From Psychroserpens jangbogonensis (GTDB lineage Bacteria; Bacteroidota; Bacteroidia; Flavobacteriales; Flavobacteriaceae), in contig NZ_JSWG01000003.1 of NCBI RefSeq assembly GCF_000797465.1, positions 1-62,429 on the forward strand: a stretch of DNA of 62,429 bases. Direction: 5' to 3'. Position numbers and translations under genes: made by a program. Of this stretch, positions 25,113 through 34,107 are shown piece after piece. Under the pieces are notes generated by a model, which saw nothing but the letters and a program-made list of their open reading frames with translations, was not told where the DNA came from and did not search any database. Position 1 is the first letter of the stretch; every line of letters begins with the position of its first letter.

Positions 25113-25185
25113 GTGATCTATCCTATGATTTTGAAATTCTATTTAGACACATCCTCATTACCAACAATTTAAAACAAACTTTACA

Positions 25186-25614
25186 ATGAAAAAACTGAAT
25201 TTGCTTTTTGGAATTTTAATCGCACTAACAATTATGTCATGCTCTTCAAATGACGACGATTCAAATTCAAATGAACCTACAATAATCGGAGAATGGATTT
25301 TGGTAAATCAAATTTACAATGGGCAGAATGAAATTTTATCCTCTTGTGAATTACAAGAAACGCTAACCTTTAATTCTAATGAAACTCTAATTTCATATTA
25401 TACGGATAATGATCCTTGCGAATTCTTTACTGAAAATCAGCAATACAGTCTAAATGGAGTTGAATTAACTATTCTCTTTGGACAAAATTCTGATTTCAGA
25501 TACAATGTGCTCACCTTATCTTCTACAGTATTGAGTATTGAAAATTTTTATAGGAATGGGGAAACGCTTGAAGATAATAATAGAACCACTTACCAATACG
25601 AAAAAGTGGAATAA
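25186..25614 (+). CDS. lipocalin-like lipoprotein
   Basis: Lipoprotein of 142 residues with lipobox IMSC (Cys about residue 19), SSNDDDSNSN linker, then IIGEWILVNQ, a paired-cysteine layout (SSCELQETLTF and DPCEFF) and a beta-barrel tail. It is a diverged paralogue of the cassette lipoprotein at 7293. Confidence 0.65.
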   Translation: MKKLNLLFGILIALTIMSCSSNDDDSNSNEPTIIGEWILVNQIYNGQNEILSSCELQETLTFNSNETLISYYTDNDPCEFFTENQQYSLNGVELTILFGQNSDFRYNVLTLSSTVLSIENFYRNGETLEDNNRTTYQYEKVE

Positions 25615-25623
25615 AACTGTATG

Positions 25624-25743
25624 GAGCAACACGAATAATCAATTGCTGACTCTGCGTGCACTAGAACATTAGTGATTCGAACTAGCACAGGCAAATTCCT
25701 AAAGATTCTCCTCAGGTTCGTTATCTTTTGCTAATTTAGCTCC
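25624..25743 (+). repeat. decayed type B attC-like site
   Basis: It retains GCAACACGAATAATCAATTGC on the left and the GGTTCGTTATCTTTTGCTAATTTAGC tract, but stops exactly at the next ATG, so the right arm and R box are missing. Confidence 0.5.
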
Positions 25744-26889
25744 ATGGATTTTTGGAATATTCTTTTAATTATTGGGCTAGCACAAGGTTTGTATCTAATT
25801 GTGAGCTTATTAGTGTTTAATAAGTCGAGTGCAATACAAAACAAATACCTAAGTCTTTTAATATTTGCTGGTGCTATTCATATAGCTTTCGAGCTTTTAA
25901 ATGAATTAGATAGTTATCACTATAAAATTATTTTAAGAATTATATCTATTTCTTCTCCTCTATTAATTGGTCCTAGTCTGTACTTGTTTTTTAAGCATAC
26001 ACTAAAATTAAATTATAAAAGCACTAGAAAACATATTTTTCATTTTATCCCATTTTTCGTATTAGTTGTCTTTTTAACACTTATTGAATTAATTTCAAGC
26101 GCAATAAGTTCAAGTGACACCAGTAGCAACATACCTATTTACGTTTTAATAATTGAATTGTTAAAAGCAATTCAGCTAGGCACTTACATTTTGCTTTCCT
26201 ATATGCTTATTCATAATTTAACTAAAACAAAAAAAACAGTCATTTATCAAACCAATACAAAAAAAATTATTTCGTGGTTTAGGGTTTTACTTTTATTAAT
26301 CATTTTGGCCATGGTATTATCTATAATCTATTTTATTTCAATAAAGTATTTAGGTTTCGAACCTATAGTTGGAAGCCCAAATTTTATTGCTTTAATATTA
26401 ATAATTCTTATATATAGTATAGCTTTTATGGCTGTTCGGTTTCCAATTGTTGTTTTGTCTGAGTCAGACTCATTAATTATTAAAAAGAGTCCGAAATACA
26501 AAACCTCATCTTTAGATCTAGAAGATATAGTAGCCTGGCAAGAAACTTTAAGTAATTATATGGAAAAGGAGAAACCGTTCCTTAATGATGAATTAAAAAT
26601 AGAGTCACTAGCAAATGAAGTTAATATTCCTACACATCATTTATCCCAAATAATAAATCAAGGATCTAAAAAGTCTTTTCAGGATTTCATTAATTGTTAT
26701 CGCGTAGAAGAATTTAAAAAGAGAATTATCAACCCAAACACTTCAAATAAAACGATACTAGCTATTGCCTTTGACTCTGGTTTTTCTAGTAAATCTTCAT
26801 TTAATCGTGTTTTCAAATCTCAGACAGGTATGACTCCTTATGAATATAAAAAATCAAATGACACAAATGCGTCCCAGATTAGAAAATAG
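25744..26889 (+). CDS. membrane-bound AraC-family regulator (7TM-HTH)
   Basis: Protein of 381 residues with seven hydrophobic helices (about residues 4-235), a short linker, and a C-terminal AraC HTH module (about 275-375; PTHHLSQIINQGSKKSFQDFINCYRVEEFKKR and FDSGFSSKSSFNRVFKSQTGMTPYEYKK). This architecture is common in Flavobacteriaceae; the signal is presumably a membrane-soluble or extracellular ligand. It probably controls the peptidase-like gene downstream. Confidence 0.85.
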   Translation: MDFWNILLIIGLAQGLYLIVSLLVFNKSSAIQNKYLSLLIFAGAIHIAFELLNELDSYHYKIILRIISISSPLLIGPSLYLFFKHTLKLNYKSTRKHIFHFIPFFVLVVFLTLIELISSAISSSDTSSNIPIYVLIIELLKAIQLGTYILLSYMLIHNLTKTKKTVIYQTNTKKIISWFRVLLLLIILAMVLSIIYFISIKYLGFEPIVGSPNFIALILIILIYSIAFMAVRFPIVVLSESDSLIIKKSPKYKTSSLDLEDIVAWQETLSNYMEKEKPFLNDELKIESLANEVNIPTHHLSQIINQGSKKSFQDFINCYRVEEFKKRIINPNTSNKTILAIAFDSGFSSKSSFNRVFKSQTGMTPYEYKKSNDTNASQIRK

Positions 26890-26947
26890 GTCGATTTAAT
26901 AGGTATAATACCTTTTGTTTGCATTGAATTTAAAATTATTAGATAAA

Positions 26948-28321
26948 ATGAAAACAATAAAAAAGACATCTAAACCTGCCTATCATAGAATTCAATACGC
27001 ACTATTTCTCGTAGGTATTTATTTTTGTATGATTTCTTGTGCTGTTAAAAACAATGTTTCAGTCCAAGACAATACAAATGCAAAGGAGCAATCCATTAGA
27101 GTTGCAAATTGGAAACAAGACTTGAATTTTTTAAAAGGAAAGTTTGAAACGGAACATTACAACTTATTCAGATTGATGACGAAAAAAGAATGGAATTCGG
27201 GATTTCGTCAAATAATCTCAAAAATTCCACAATTGAAAGATCATGAAGTTATAACAGAAACCATGAAAGTTGTTTCTAAGATTGGAGATGGCCATACTTC
27301 AATTTATTTGCCTTTTAAAGGGGAATACCAATTTCATCAAATACCTATTGCGTTCCAAGATTTTAAAGATGGTGTTTTTATTAAAGGAGCAGATTCTTTG
27401 TATCAAAATCTTATAGGAAAAGAACTAATAACAATCGGAGGCGTTCCTATTAAGAAAATAAAGAAGCGTTTAAAAGAAATAACTCCAAGAGATAATAAAC
27501 AATGGATAAAAGTTTTAGGAATAGAGGTATATATGACAATTCCTGAAGTTTTATATTCTCTAAACCTTACTGATGACATCCAAAATATAACAATAGAAGT
27601 AAAAGATTCTAATGATAATATTACTACTGAAAAAATCACCTCTAGTTTGTTTGATATTAACAATGTTAGATTCGTAGATGTTAGACCAGACTGGATGAAT
27701 GCACATGATGACTCTAATAATCCTTTACCATTATATTTAAAAAACATCAATGATTTCCCTAAAGATTTTTACTCATTTGAGCATATTAAAGAAAAATCTA
27801 TGGTTTACTTTCAAATAAATGTAGTTTTTGATAACCCCAAAAAAAACCTAAAAACATTCTGCGAAGAGATGTTTAAATTTATAGATGATAATAATGTTGA
27901 AAATTTGGTAATTGACATACGATTAAATTCTGGAGGGAATAATCAATTGAATAAAGATATTATTTCAAACATTCTAAAATCAGAAAACATTAACAAAAAA
28001 GGAAACCTTTATGTAATTGTCGGAAGAAGAACTTTTTCTGCAGCCATGAATTTAGCAACAAATTTAGAACAAAAAACCAACGCCATTTTTGTAGGTGAAT
28101 ATACAGGGTCTAGTCCAAATTTTGTTGGTGAAGATAATCGCATTATTCTACCAAATAGCAACCTATTTTCTAGCGCCTCAAACAAATATTGGCAAGACTC
28201 AGATTTTAATGACAAAAGGAAATGGATTAAACCTAATTACTTCAATATTTTAAGCTTTGTTGAATACAAAAATAATTTAGATCCAAATATGCAGAAAATA
28301 TTTGAACTCATTAATCAATAA
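26948..28321 (+). CDS. S41-family peptidase-like lipoprotein
   Basis: Lipoprotein of 457 residues (lipobox MISC near residue 32; ATG at 26948 chosen over an upstream in-frame TTG). The C-terminal half matches the TSPc/S41 core: IDIRLNSGGNNQL, GRRTFSAAMNLA with the probable nucleophile Ser, and FVGEYTGSSPNFVGE. No clear PDZ domain. A Lys/Ser dyad enzyme of the tail-specific protease family is likely, acting in the periplasm on unknown peptides. Confidence 0.75.
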   Translation: MKTIKKTSKPAYHRIQYALFLVGIYFCMISCAVKNNVSVQDNTNAKEQSIRVANWKQDLNFLKGKFETEHYNLFRLMTKKEWNSGFRQIISKIPQLKDHEVITETMKVVSKIGDGHTSIYLPFKGEYQFHQIPIAFQDFKDGVFIKGADSLYQNLIGKELITIGGVPIKKIKKRLKEITPRDNKQWIKVLGIEVYMTIPEVLYSLNLTDDIQNITIEVKDSNDNITTEKITSSLFDINNVRFVDVRPDWMNAHDDSNNPLPLYLKNINDFPKDFYSFEHIKEKSMVYFQINVVFDNPKKNLKTFCEEMFKFIDDNNVENLVIDIRLNSGGNNQLNKDIISNILKSENINKKGNLYVIVGRRTFSAAMNLATNLEQKTNAIFVGEYTGSSPNFVGEDNRIILPNSNLFSSASNKYWQDSDFNDKRKWIKPNYFNILSFVEYKNNLDPNMQKIFELINQ

Positions 28322-28334
28322 AAAACTATAAATC

Positions 28335-28712
28335 ATGACTACAAAACAAAGAACAGGAATAACGACTGGGTGGTTAATTTTTATGCTTGTAATTAATATA
28401 TTATCTGCGCTTTTATACCTTTTTAAACAGAACTTAGTGGCTAGTGATTTCCATAATGGCATCCCAGCGTTTATGCTATTTTTCCTGGCTATATTAAGCC
28501 TTATAAATATTCTTTTTATCGTATTAGTTTTTAAATGGATTAAAAAAGGGGTTTGGGGTTTGATTGTAACAAATATATTAGCTGTAGTAATAAATATATA
28601 TAATGGATTAGGAATTGGACAATCTTTATTGGGTTTACTAGGTATAGTTGTTTTACTCTTAATTCTACAGGTTAAAAAAAACAATCATTCCAATTGGAGT
28701 AATCTCACATAA
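28335..28712 (+). CDS. small hypothetical membrane protein
   Basis: Protein of 125 residues with four predicted spans (about residues 10-28, 42-66, 74-92 and 96-114) and a basic C-terminal tail KKNNHSNW. No family recognised. It follows the S41-like gene by 13 bases and is likely co-transcribed. Confidence 0.6.
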   Translation: MTTKQRTGITTGWLIFMLVINILSALLYLFKQNLVASDFHNGIPAFMLFFLAILSLINILFIVLVFKWIKKGVWGLIVTNILAVVINIYNGLGIGQSLLGLLGIVVLLLILQVKKNNHSNWSNLT

Positions 28713-28860
28713 TGTACAAATTATCTATATTTAGAGTAGAATCTACTTAATTGCTTATTCGAGTGTAATGATTACCACAGAAATTTTTCAGAATTCTCGT
28801 TACGCTCTATCTTTTTGCTATCTTAGTATTCATAGCAGCCAATAACTTATTGTACATAAA
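28711..28860 (+). repeat. decayed type B attC-like site
   Basis: TGTACAAATTATCTATA on the left, then TTCTCGTTACGCTCTATC, the TTTTTGCTATCTTAGTA tract of type B, and ...AACTTATTGTACATAA on the right. The L boxes are no longer recognisable. Confidence 0.4.
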
Positions 28861-28869
28861 TTGAAAACT

Positions 28870-29355
28870 ATGAATTTCAAGCCTAAATCTTTAGTAATCA
28901 TCTTATTAATTGGAATTTCTTCGCATTCACAATCAAACACTTCAATTAATAATAATGATTGGAAATTATTTGTAGACGACACTATTGGATATAAAATCGA
29001 ATATCCTAAAGACTGGATTGCAAAAGGTGGTAAAGGTGGTTTTATGTGTGGAAAACAAAGTGGTTTTAAAAATGCCGAATGGATGTTATGGCTGAGTAAA
29101 CCAGAAAACACAGAAAGAATAAATTATATATTCAATCATGATGGATTATATGATGGTTATGATATAATTGAAAAGCCCATTTCTATTAATGGCCTTGATG
29201 GAATTCACACGGTAATTACTCACAAAGAAAAACCAAAAGAATATATCGAATTTATAGTTATAAAAACAACCGAATTTTGGTTTCAGATTGAAAACGCAGG
29301 CATTAAAGATGAGCAATTTGAACTTTTTTATAACAGCTTTAAAATTATAAAGTAA
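28870..29355 (+). CDS. exported hypothetical protein, PsbP-like
   Basis: Protein of 161 residues with a signal peptide (about 1-21, ending SSHSQ). The mature part starts with the pattern KLFVDDTIGYKIEYPKDWIAKGG, typical of small PsbP/DUF1795-like beta-alpha domains, and continues with strands to KIIK. Function unknown. The ATG at 28870 is used; the TTG at 28861 is unlikely. Confidence 0.6.
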   Translation: MNFKPKSLVIILLIGISSHSQSNTSINNNDWKLFVDDTIGYKIEYPKDWIAKGGKGGFMCGKQSGFKNAEWMLWLSKPENTERINYIFNHDGLYDGYDIIEKPISINGLDGIHTVITHKEKPKEYIEFIVIKTTEFWFQIENAGIKDEQFELFYNSFKIIK

Positions 29356-29475
29356 AGGATTGCAAGGATAAATTCAGATTTGTTGTATTCATTAAATCCT
29401 CCTATAGTAAGCATTCAATTTACTCCAATGAATTCGAAGGATTTATTAATAGAAATTTGATAGAATAAATACTTT

Positions 29476-29561
29476 GGTCAACAACGTGTATAATTAAAGC
29501 TTCACTCTTGCTTCAATTTAAATTTATATTTTTAAATTGGAGCAAGAAATATGCTTAAAAT
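29476..29561 (+). repeat. truncated attC-like site with self-complementary remnant
   Basis: R box GGTCAAC (29476-29482) and AACGTGTATAATTAAAGC are intact. The type A centre then folds back on itself: CTTGCTTCAATTTAAA pairs with TTTAAATTGGAGCAAG, one G-T pair. This is a minimal hairpin left after loss of the right half. Confidence 0.6.
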
Positions 29562-29585
29562 GTATTGCCTTAAAAAAGAAAAAAA

Positions 29586-29726
29586 GTGAATCTGATTTTA
29601 AACATTTTTAAGTGGATATTGATAATTCTATTTTTCCCATTATCTTTAGTTTTCGTAGGTTATTATCAACAAAAGAGGGCTAAAAAAGAATATAAGAAAA
29701 GGGAAGTAATGGAAAGAGGCAATTGA
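29586..29726 (+). CDS. 46-residue single-span membrane protein, GTG start
   Basis: VNLILNIFKWILIILFFP-like hydrophobic N-terminus, then a basic tail QQKRAKKEYKKREVMERG. One span with a charged C-terminus. GTG start; the coding call is tentative. It lies between two truncated attC-like sites. Confidence 0.4.
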   Translation: MNLILNIFKWILIILFFPLSLVFVGYYQQKRAKKEYKKREVMERGN

Positions 29727-29737
29727 ATGAAACAATA

Positions 29738-29760
29738 CTCACAACAACCTTATAATTAAA
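29738..29760 (+). repeat. truncated attC-like site, left half only
   Basis: TCACAACAACCTTATAATTAAAT: R box plus a worn L box, no right half. Confidence 0.45.
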
Positions 29761-29786
29761 TATTAACAAAACTATAAAACAAAAGA

Positions 29787-30251
29787 ATGGGACTATTTGA
29801 CAAATTTGTAAAAACACCAGAAATTAAAGATTTAATCTATAAACCTCTTTCAGATTTTGAAGCTTGGATTGGAATCCTATATGCTTGCATGTCATCAGAT
29901 GGAGAAGTGAGCGATGTAGAAATTGATTCTCTTTCGAGAATGATTGTACTTAAACAAAAATTCTCGGGAATAGATATCTCACCACTTTACAATTCAGTTT
30001 CAGAAGCAAAATTAAAAATCGGTGGAATTGGTTTGGTTGAGGCTTGCTCAGAATTCGTTAATGAAAATGATAAGGACACTTTGTTTTCAATGGCAGTTGA
30101 AATAGTATTAGCAGACGGAATTCTTAACAAAGACGAGGAAAAAGTCATAGAGTTAATAGCTGATCGAATGAAAATCGACATGGAATTGGTTGAAAAAATA
30201 ATACAGGTAATGTTGATTAGAAATAGAGGTAATGTTTTAATCGTTGATTAA
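29787..30251 (+). CDS. TerB-family protein
   Basis: All-helical protein of 154 residues with the TerB pattern: WIGILYACMSSDGEVSDVEIDSLSRMI (about 27-53) and a second acidic helix pair SMAVEIVLADGILNKDEEKVIELIA (about 105-130), which is the internal two-fold repeat with D-G-x metal-binding loops. TerB domains are linked to tellurite resistance and membrane stress complexes; the actual role here is unknown. Confidence 0.75.
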   Translation: MGLFDKFVKTPEIKDLIYKPLSDFEAWIGILYACMSSDGEVSDVEIDSLSRMIVLKQKFSGIDISPLYNSVSEAKLKIGGIGLVEACSEFVNENDKDTLFSMAVEIVLADGILNKDEEKVIELIADRMKIDMELVEKIIQVMLIRNRGNVLIVD

Positions 30252-30255
30252 AAAG

Positions 30256-30306
30256 ACTATAACTGATCAATTACTCATTCAGCGTGCACTTAGACACGTT
30301 ACCACT
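30256..30306 (+). repeat. decayed attC-like remnant
   Basis: ACTATAACTGATCAATTACTC followed by the right-end-like GACACGTTACCA; the centre is missing. Confidence 0.35.
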
Positions 30307-30319
30307 AATACCAAACTGA

Positions 30320-30925
30320 ATGCCTAAAATTTGGAAACTAAAAGAATCTAAATCAAATAAACTGATTTTGATTAAAGACAAATCAATCTATAAAGGGAAT
30401 CTAAAAGAGAATGAGATTAACCGAATAAATGCCGACACTACAGATTTTTCTTTTTTGAAAAATTTATTCAGTATTCCATACTCTTACATCAAGAAAATAG
30501 AAAGCCAAAGCGGAAAAAATTATATTAAAATATTTTACGGTAATAATTCAGAAGAAGAACTATTTATTGATAATGATAACCTTAAAAAAGAGATTTTCGC
30601 ATATATAAGAACAGATAATCCAAATCTAAAATATTGTAAAGAACTCCCAAGCGTAATAAGGTATTCTAAAGCACAATTTTTTGCGTTATTATTCATTACA
30701 CTAATTTTTGTCTGGTCGCTATATTTAGCTATTCAAATTGAAAGCGGATCTGATTATGAACTAGTTGGAAATAGAAGTTCTGGAATTATAGGAATAATTC
30801 TCGCTATAGCTAATCTTGGTGTTTTTAAAAATGTAACTGGATATATTAGTCTAGTAGCCATAACAATTTTCGCCATGATAATAAGACTAAAATCCAGAAG
30901 TGAAACTGAATTCCTTAAACGATGA
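30320..30925 (+). CDS. hypothetical membrane protein with PH-like N-terminal domain
   Basis: Protein of 201 residues. The N-terminal ~105 residues are soluble, strand-rich and resemble a PH-like/bPH domain (KSNKLILIKDKSIYKGNL, IPYSYIKKIESQSGKNYIKIFYG). The C-terminal part has three hydrophobic stretches (about 120-137, 150-168 and 172-187) and a basic tail. No named family. Its stop overlaps the next start (ATGA). Confidence 0.55.
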   Translation: MPKIWKLKESKSNKLILIKDKSIYKGNLKENEINRINADTTDFSFLKNLFSIPYSYIKKIESQSGKNYIKIFYGNNSEEELFIDNDNLKKEIFAYIRTDNPNLKYCKELPSVIRYSKAQFFALLFITLIFVWSLYLAIQIESGSDYELVGNRSSGIIGIILAIANLGVFKNVTGYISLVAITIFAMIIRLKSRSETEFLKR

Positions 30926-31887
30926 ATAATAAAGAAAGAATTAAAAAATCAATTGTAAAAACCATCCTAACTTTCGGCCTTATTGGGTTGATAACAACTC
31001 ATGTGTGGGCAACTAATTCAAATTTTGATTTTGTGGTAACTCCTATAGCCGAAAATGTCTATAGCATCGTTTCTCCATCATTTGGTTTACCTACTCCTGA
31101 GAATAAGGGCTGGAATTCTAATAGTCACTTTGTTGTTACCGAAAAAGGTGTTCTGCTCTTTGATACTGGATCGTCTGAATTAATTGGGAACAAAATTAAA
31201 AGTGCAATTAAATCAGTCACTGATCAACCGGTTCGCTGGGTGATTAATTCTCACAGTCATGCAGATCATTGGCTAGGAAATGCGGCTTTTTCTAAAAGTG
31301 ATGTTGAAATTATTGCAAGTAGCCAAGCGTTAGGAACAATGAAAGAGGATGGACAAGGATCCATGGAATTTTATTCACGTGTGACTAAAGGTGAAATCGG
31401 TTCTACGCAACTTGTATATCCAACTCTATTATTGACTCACAAACAAAAACGTAATTTCGGAGGAGTAGACGTTGAATTCATTTTTTCCAATGATGGACAT
31501 TCTCCTGGAGATATTTTGATGTGGTTGCCGAAACAGAAAATCATATTTGGAGGAGATGTATTAAGTTCTGATTGGATGCCGATTATTACACACCATGGAA
31601 ATGTTCCGAATTTAATTAACACCCTTTACGCCGTAGCAAAATTAAATCCCACAATTGTCTTAACAGGACACGGCAAAGCAACAACAGTAAAATCGGTGAT
31701 TCGAGATGCTGATTTATTATCGAGCGTTTGGAAACAAGTAAAAGCGGACTATGAAAATGATAAAAACCCAAATGCAACACTTTTAGATGTTAGAGCGAAA
31801 TTAGGTCCTAAAAATAGACTCTTATATAAAGATTTCGCTACAGAAATTGAGCGACAAGTTAAACAGATGTATAAACTACAGCAGTAA
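30922..31887 (+). CDS. exported metallo-beta-lactamase-fold hydrolase
   Basis: Protein of 321 residues with an N-terminal signal/anchor (about 10-30, ending HVWA). The MBL zinc motif HSHADH lies at 111-116; further ligands are in SNDGHSPGD (His) and GGDVLSSDW (Asp), and the last His in VLTGHGKATT. This is the broad MBL hydrolase family; a beta-lactamase activity cannot be assumed. It is translationally coupled to the preceding gene by a 4-base overlap. Confidence 0.85.
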   Translation: MNNKERIKKSIVKTILTFGLIGLITTHVWATNSNFDFVVTPIAENVYSIVSPSFGLPTPENKGWNSNSHFVVTEKGVLLFDTGSSELIGNKIKSAIKSVTDQPVRWVINSHSHADHWLGNAAFSKSDVEIIASSQALGTMKEDGQGSMEFYSRVTKGEIGSTQLVYPTLLLTHKQKRNFGGVDVEFIFSNDGHSPGDILMWLPKQKIIFGGDVLSSDWMPIITHHGNVPNLINTLYAVAKLNPTIVLTGHGKATTVKSVIRDADLLSSVWKQVKADYENDKNPNATLLDVRAKLGPKNRLLYKDFATEIERQVKQMYKLQQ

Positions 31888-31939
31888 TGGTTTTACCGAA
31901 AACTATATTGCATTGAAATAGCTTTTTACTTTAGCTCGT

Positions 31940-31947
31940 TAACTTTG
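31940..31947 (+). promoter_or_regulatory. Bacteroidota -7 element TAACTTTG
   Basis: An exact match to the TAnnTTTG element of the main Bacteroidota sigma factor, 53 bases before the ATG at 32001. A TTG at 31913-31915 could serve as the -33 element, but the spacing (24 bases) is long. Confidence 0.35.
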
Positions 31948-32000
31948 ATTGATAGTTAGCTATTAATATTTTATCTATGGGATCAAAAATTCAGAACAAA

Positions 32001-32696
32001 ATGAAAGCACTCAAAATAATTATTCTAATACTTCTTACTACCCAAGCTTATAGTCAAGTTTCAATAAATTGTGCCATTAACCCAACAATAAACAGCAATA
32101 ACGGATGTTCTATTAGCCTTAATCAAATAATAAAAGAAGACATTAAAAAATATCAATCATATTGCTCAAATTCAAAATCATTTAACGCAAATGAATTCAC
32201 TTTTTTAGACAATAATGAGGTAATAGAAAACCATTTGTTTAAATCTTACCCGTTAAATTTTAAGAAAACAAAAACTGGATTTGAATTTAAAAATCAGCAA
32301 GATCAAATATTAAAAATTGAAAAAGCATATTTAAATTCGAACTCCAAACAAATCAGGAATTATGATTTCATTGCCAAAGTGGGTCATTTTATAATTATTT
32401 CCCAAACGGGTTACGAATCTTGGAATTACTTATTAATTGATTTAAAAAATTTCAATTCTTATAATTTACCAGGCCAACCTGTGTTCATAGACTCAAACTT
32501 AATCTATGGATATACCAATTATTACGGAAATGGAGAATTGACAATTATTAACATTGAAACAAATAGCGATGTGACTCTATCTTTTGAAAATGAAATTTCA
32601 AATATTAAATACAGTAATAATAAATCAATGGGATTACTACTCGAGTTTAGAAATGAGAAATGTACTTCTAACCAGTTTTTAAATATTGTTCACTAA
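32001..32696 (+). CDS. exported hypothetical protein
   Basis: Protein of 231 residues. The ATG at 32001 gives a standard signal peptide (MKALKIIILILLTTQAYSQ); an in-frame ATG at 31977 is less likely. Two cysteines follow the cleavage site (NCAINP and GCSIS). The rest is strand-rich with a seven- or eight-strand look (FIAKVGHFIIISQTGYESW, VFIDSNLIYGYTNYYGNGE). No family recognised. Confidence 0.55.
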   Translation: MKALKIIILILLTTQAYSQVSINCAINPTINSNNGCSISLNQIIKEDIKKYQSYCSNSKSFNANEFTFLDNNEVIENHLFKSYPLNFKKTKTGFEFKNQQDQILKIEKAYLNSNSKQIRNYDFIAKVGHFIIISQTGYESWNYLLIDLKNFNSYNLPGQPVFIDSNLIYGYTNYYGNGELTIINIETNSDVTLSFENEISNIKYSNNKSMGLLLEFRNEKCTSNQFLNIVH

Positions 32697-32712
32697 TTCA
32701 AAAACAACCCAA

Positions 32713-32760
32713 GGACAACAACCTGTAAAACTAATGCTTCACTCCTATTTGTTTTAAAAC
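32713..32760 (+). repeat. truncated attC-like site, left half only
   Basis: R box GGACAAC (32713-32719), AACCTGTAAAACTAATGC, start of the type A centre (TTCACTCCTA), then unrelated sequence. I see nothing else in 32761-32935. Confidence 0.5.
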
Positions 32761-32935
32761 ATAAAATCAAAATTATAAATTGGAAAAGCAACAGTAGTTT
32801 GGATTAACTTTTAGAAAACTGCATGAGATTTAAGAAATTGCCAACCTAGAAATTTATTGCAACATTCAAAAGAAGAATAATCTTAAAAATTTAAATTATC
32901 TTGCTTAATTAATTACCTATTTAAAAAACACTATT

Positions 32936-33442
32936 ATGAAATACTTTAAGATCATTGCCATAGTATTATTCAGTTCGGTCATTTCTTTATATTCCTGTAA
33001 TGACTCTGCTAAAACACCAAAACAAGACGACTCAAAACAATTGGAAGTAGTTGATACGGCTACTCCTCCAAAGACTCCGACTACAAACCCAGTTACCACT
33101 AACCCAGTTACTAAAGAGCCTGCTCAAAATGAAAAAGGAGTTTGGCACTATACCTGCAGCAAAGGTTGCGCTGGTGGTGCAGGATCAGCTGTTAGCTGCG
33201 ATAATTGTGGAGGTCTTTTAGCACATAACACATCTTATCATAGTAATGCGAATAGTACACCAACTTCTTCTGCTCCTTACGCTAATCCACCTATTGCTCC
33301 TGCTGCCGCAAAAGAGCCTAGTCAAAATACAGCTGGAGTATGGCATTATACCTGTGGAAAAGGTTGTGCTGGAGGATCTGGAGCTGCCGACAATTGTGGT
33401 ACTTGTGGCACTAAGTTGGTTCATAACACAGCTTATCATTAA
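32936..33442 (+). CDS. lipoprotein with two Cys-rich zinc-ribbon-like repeats
   Basis: Lipoprotein of 168 residues (lipobox LYSC, Cys about 21), Pro/Thr-rich linker, and two near-identical modules separated by a second Pro/Ala/Ser linker. Each module reads GVWHYTC.KGCAGG.G, then a C..CG pair, then HNT.YH (about residues 68-101 and 132-168). Four Cys and several His per module imply metal binding outside the cytoplasm. No catalytic domain. A role in metal binding or envelope stress is inference. Confidence 0.65.
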   Translation: MKYFKIIAIVLFSSVISLYSCNDSAKTPKQDDSKQLEVVDTATPPKTPTTNPVTTNPVTKEPAQNEKGVWHYTCSKGCAGGAGSAVSCDNCGGLLAHNTSYHSNANSTPTSSAPYANPPIAPAAAKEPSQNTAGVWHYTCGKGCAGGSGAADNCGTCGTKLVHNTAYH

Positions 33443-33492
33443 TAAACTTTAAATTATTATTATTTACAAGAAAACTTTTTGAATGATCAGAT

Positions 33493-33654
33493 TCTTGTTT
33501 GAGGCAATTCGAATGTAATTTCATAAACGATAATGACGTGAATGGTCTTGGTTCTGGGCATTTTTTAAATAAAAACATGGAACTTTTGATTGATAAGAAT
33601 AAAGGAAAGCTATCTGAAATTCAGAAACAAATTGGTGTTTCAAGAGATCGTTAA
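33493..33654 (+). pseudogene. gene fragment without a proper start
   Basis: An open frame that includes GLGSGHFLNKNMELLI and KLSEIQKQIGVSRDR before a TAA. No convincing start codon except an internal ATG at 33577 (25 residues). Composition is coding-like, so this is probably the tail of a gene cut by a deletion. Family not recognised. Confidence 0.3.
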
Positions 33655-33686
33655 ATATTAAAGTCAATAAACCAAACTAAAGAAAT

Positions 33687-34043
33687 ATGCTAACCGAGAT
33701 TCATCCAAAATTGCCGATGCGTGACAAAAAAGTGACGAGAGAATTTTACGCAAACAATTTGGGGTTTAAGGAATTTGGAAGTGCTGACTATGATGGTTAT
33801 TTAATGATTGAAAAAGACCAAATTCAAATTCACTTCTTTGAATTTAAAACACTAGATCCTAAAGAGAATTATGGCCAAGTTTATATTAGAACTGATCATA
33901 TTGAAGATTTTTACCAATCATTATTAGATAATAAAACTCAAATTCACCCGAATGGTCCGCTCAAAATAAAACCTTGGGGACAAAAAGAATTTTCTATACT
34001 CGATCCAGATAATAATCTGTTGACCTTTGGACAAGACATATAG
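33687..34043 (+). CDS. bleomycin-resistance-type VOC protein
   Basis: Single glyoxalase-fold protein of 118 residues of the BleO/BRP-like group: IHPKLPMRDKKVTREFYANNLGFKEFG, QIHFFEF, and closing KEFSILDPDNNLLTFGQ. Members typically bind drugs or act as small dioxygenases; the residues visible here do not decide which. Confidence 0.75.
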   Translation: MLTEIHPKLPMRDKKVTREFYANNLGFKEFGSADYDGYLMIEKDQIQIHFFEFKTLDPKENYGQVYIRTDHIEDFYQSLLDNKTQIHPNGPLKIKPWGQKEFSILDPDNNLLTFGQDI

Positions 34044-34107
34044 AGAATTATAAAATCGAATTACCTACAAGGTAGATTCTTCCATGTCTTTATGTTATTT
34101 GCAGAAA

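Noticed and set aside
30922-31887. Metallo-beta-lactamase resistance gene
   Set aside because: Only the general HxHxDH hydrolase fold can be seen; the family is very broad and there is no specific evidence for beta-lactam hydrolysis.
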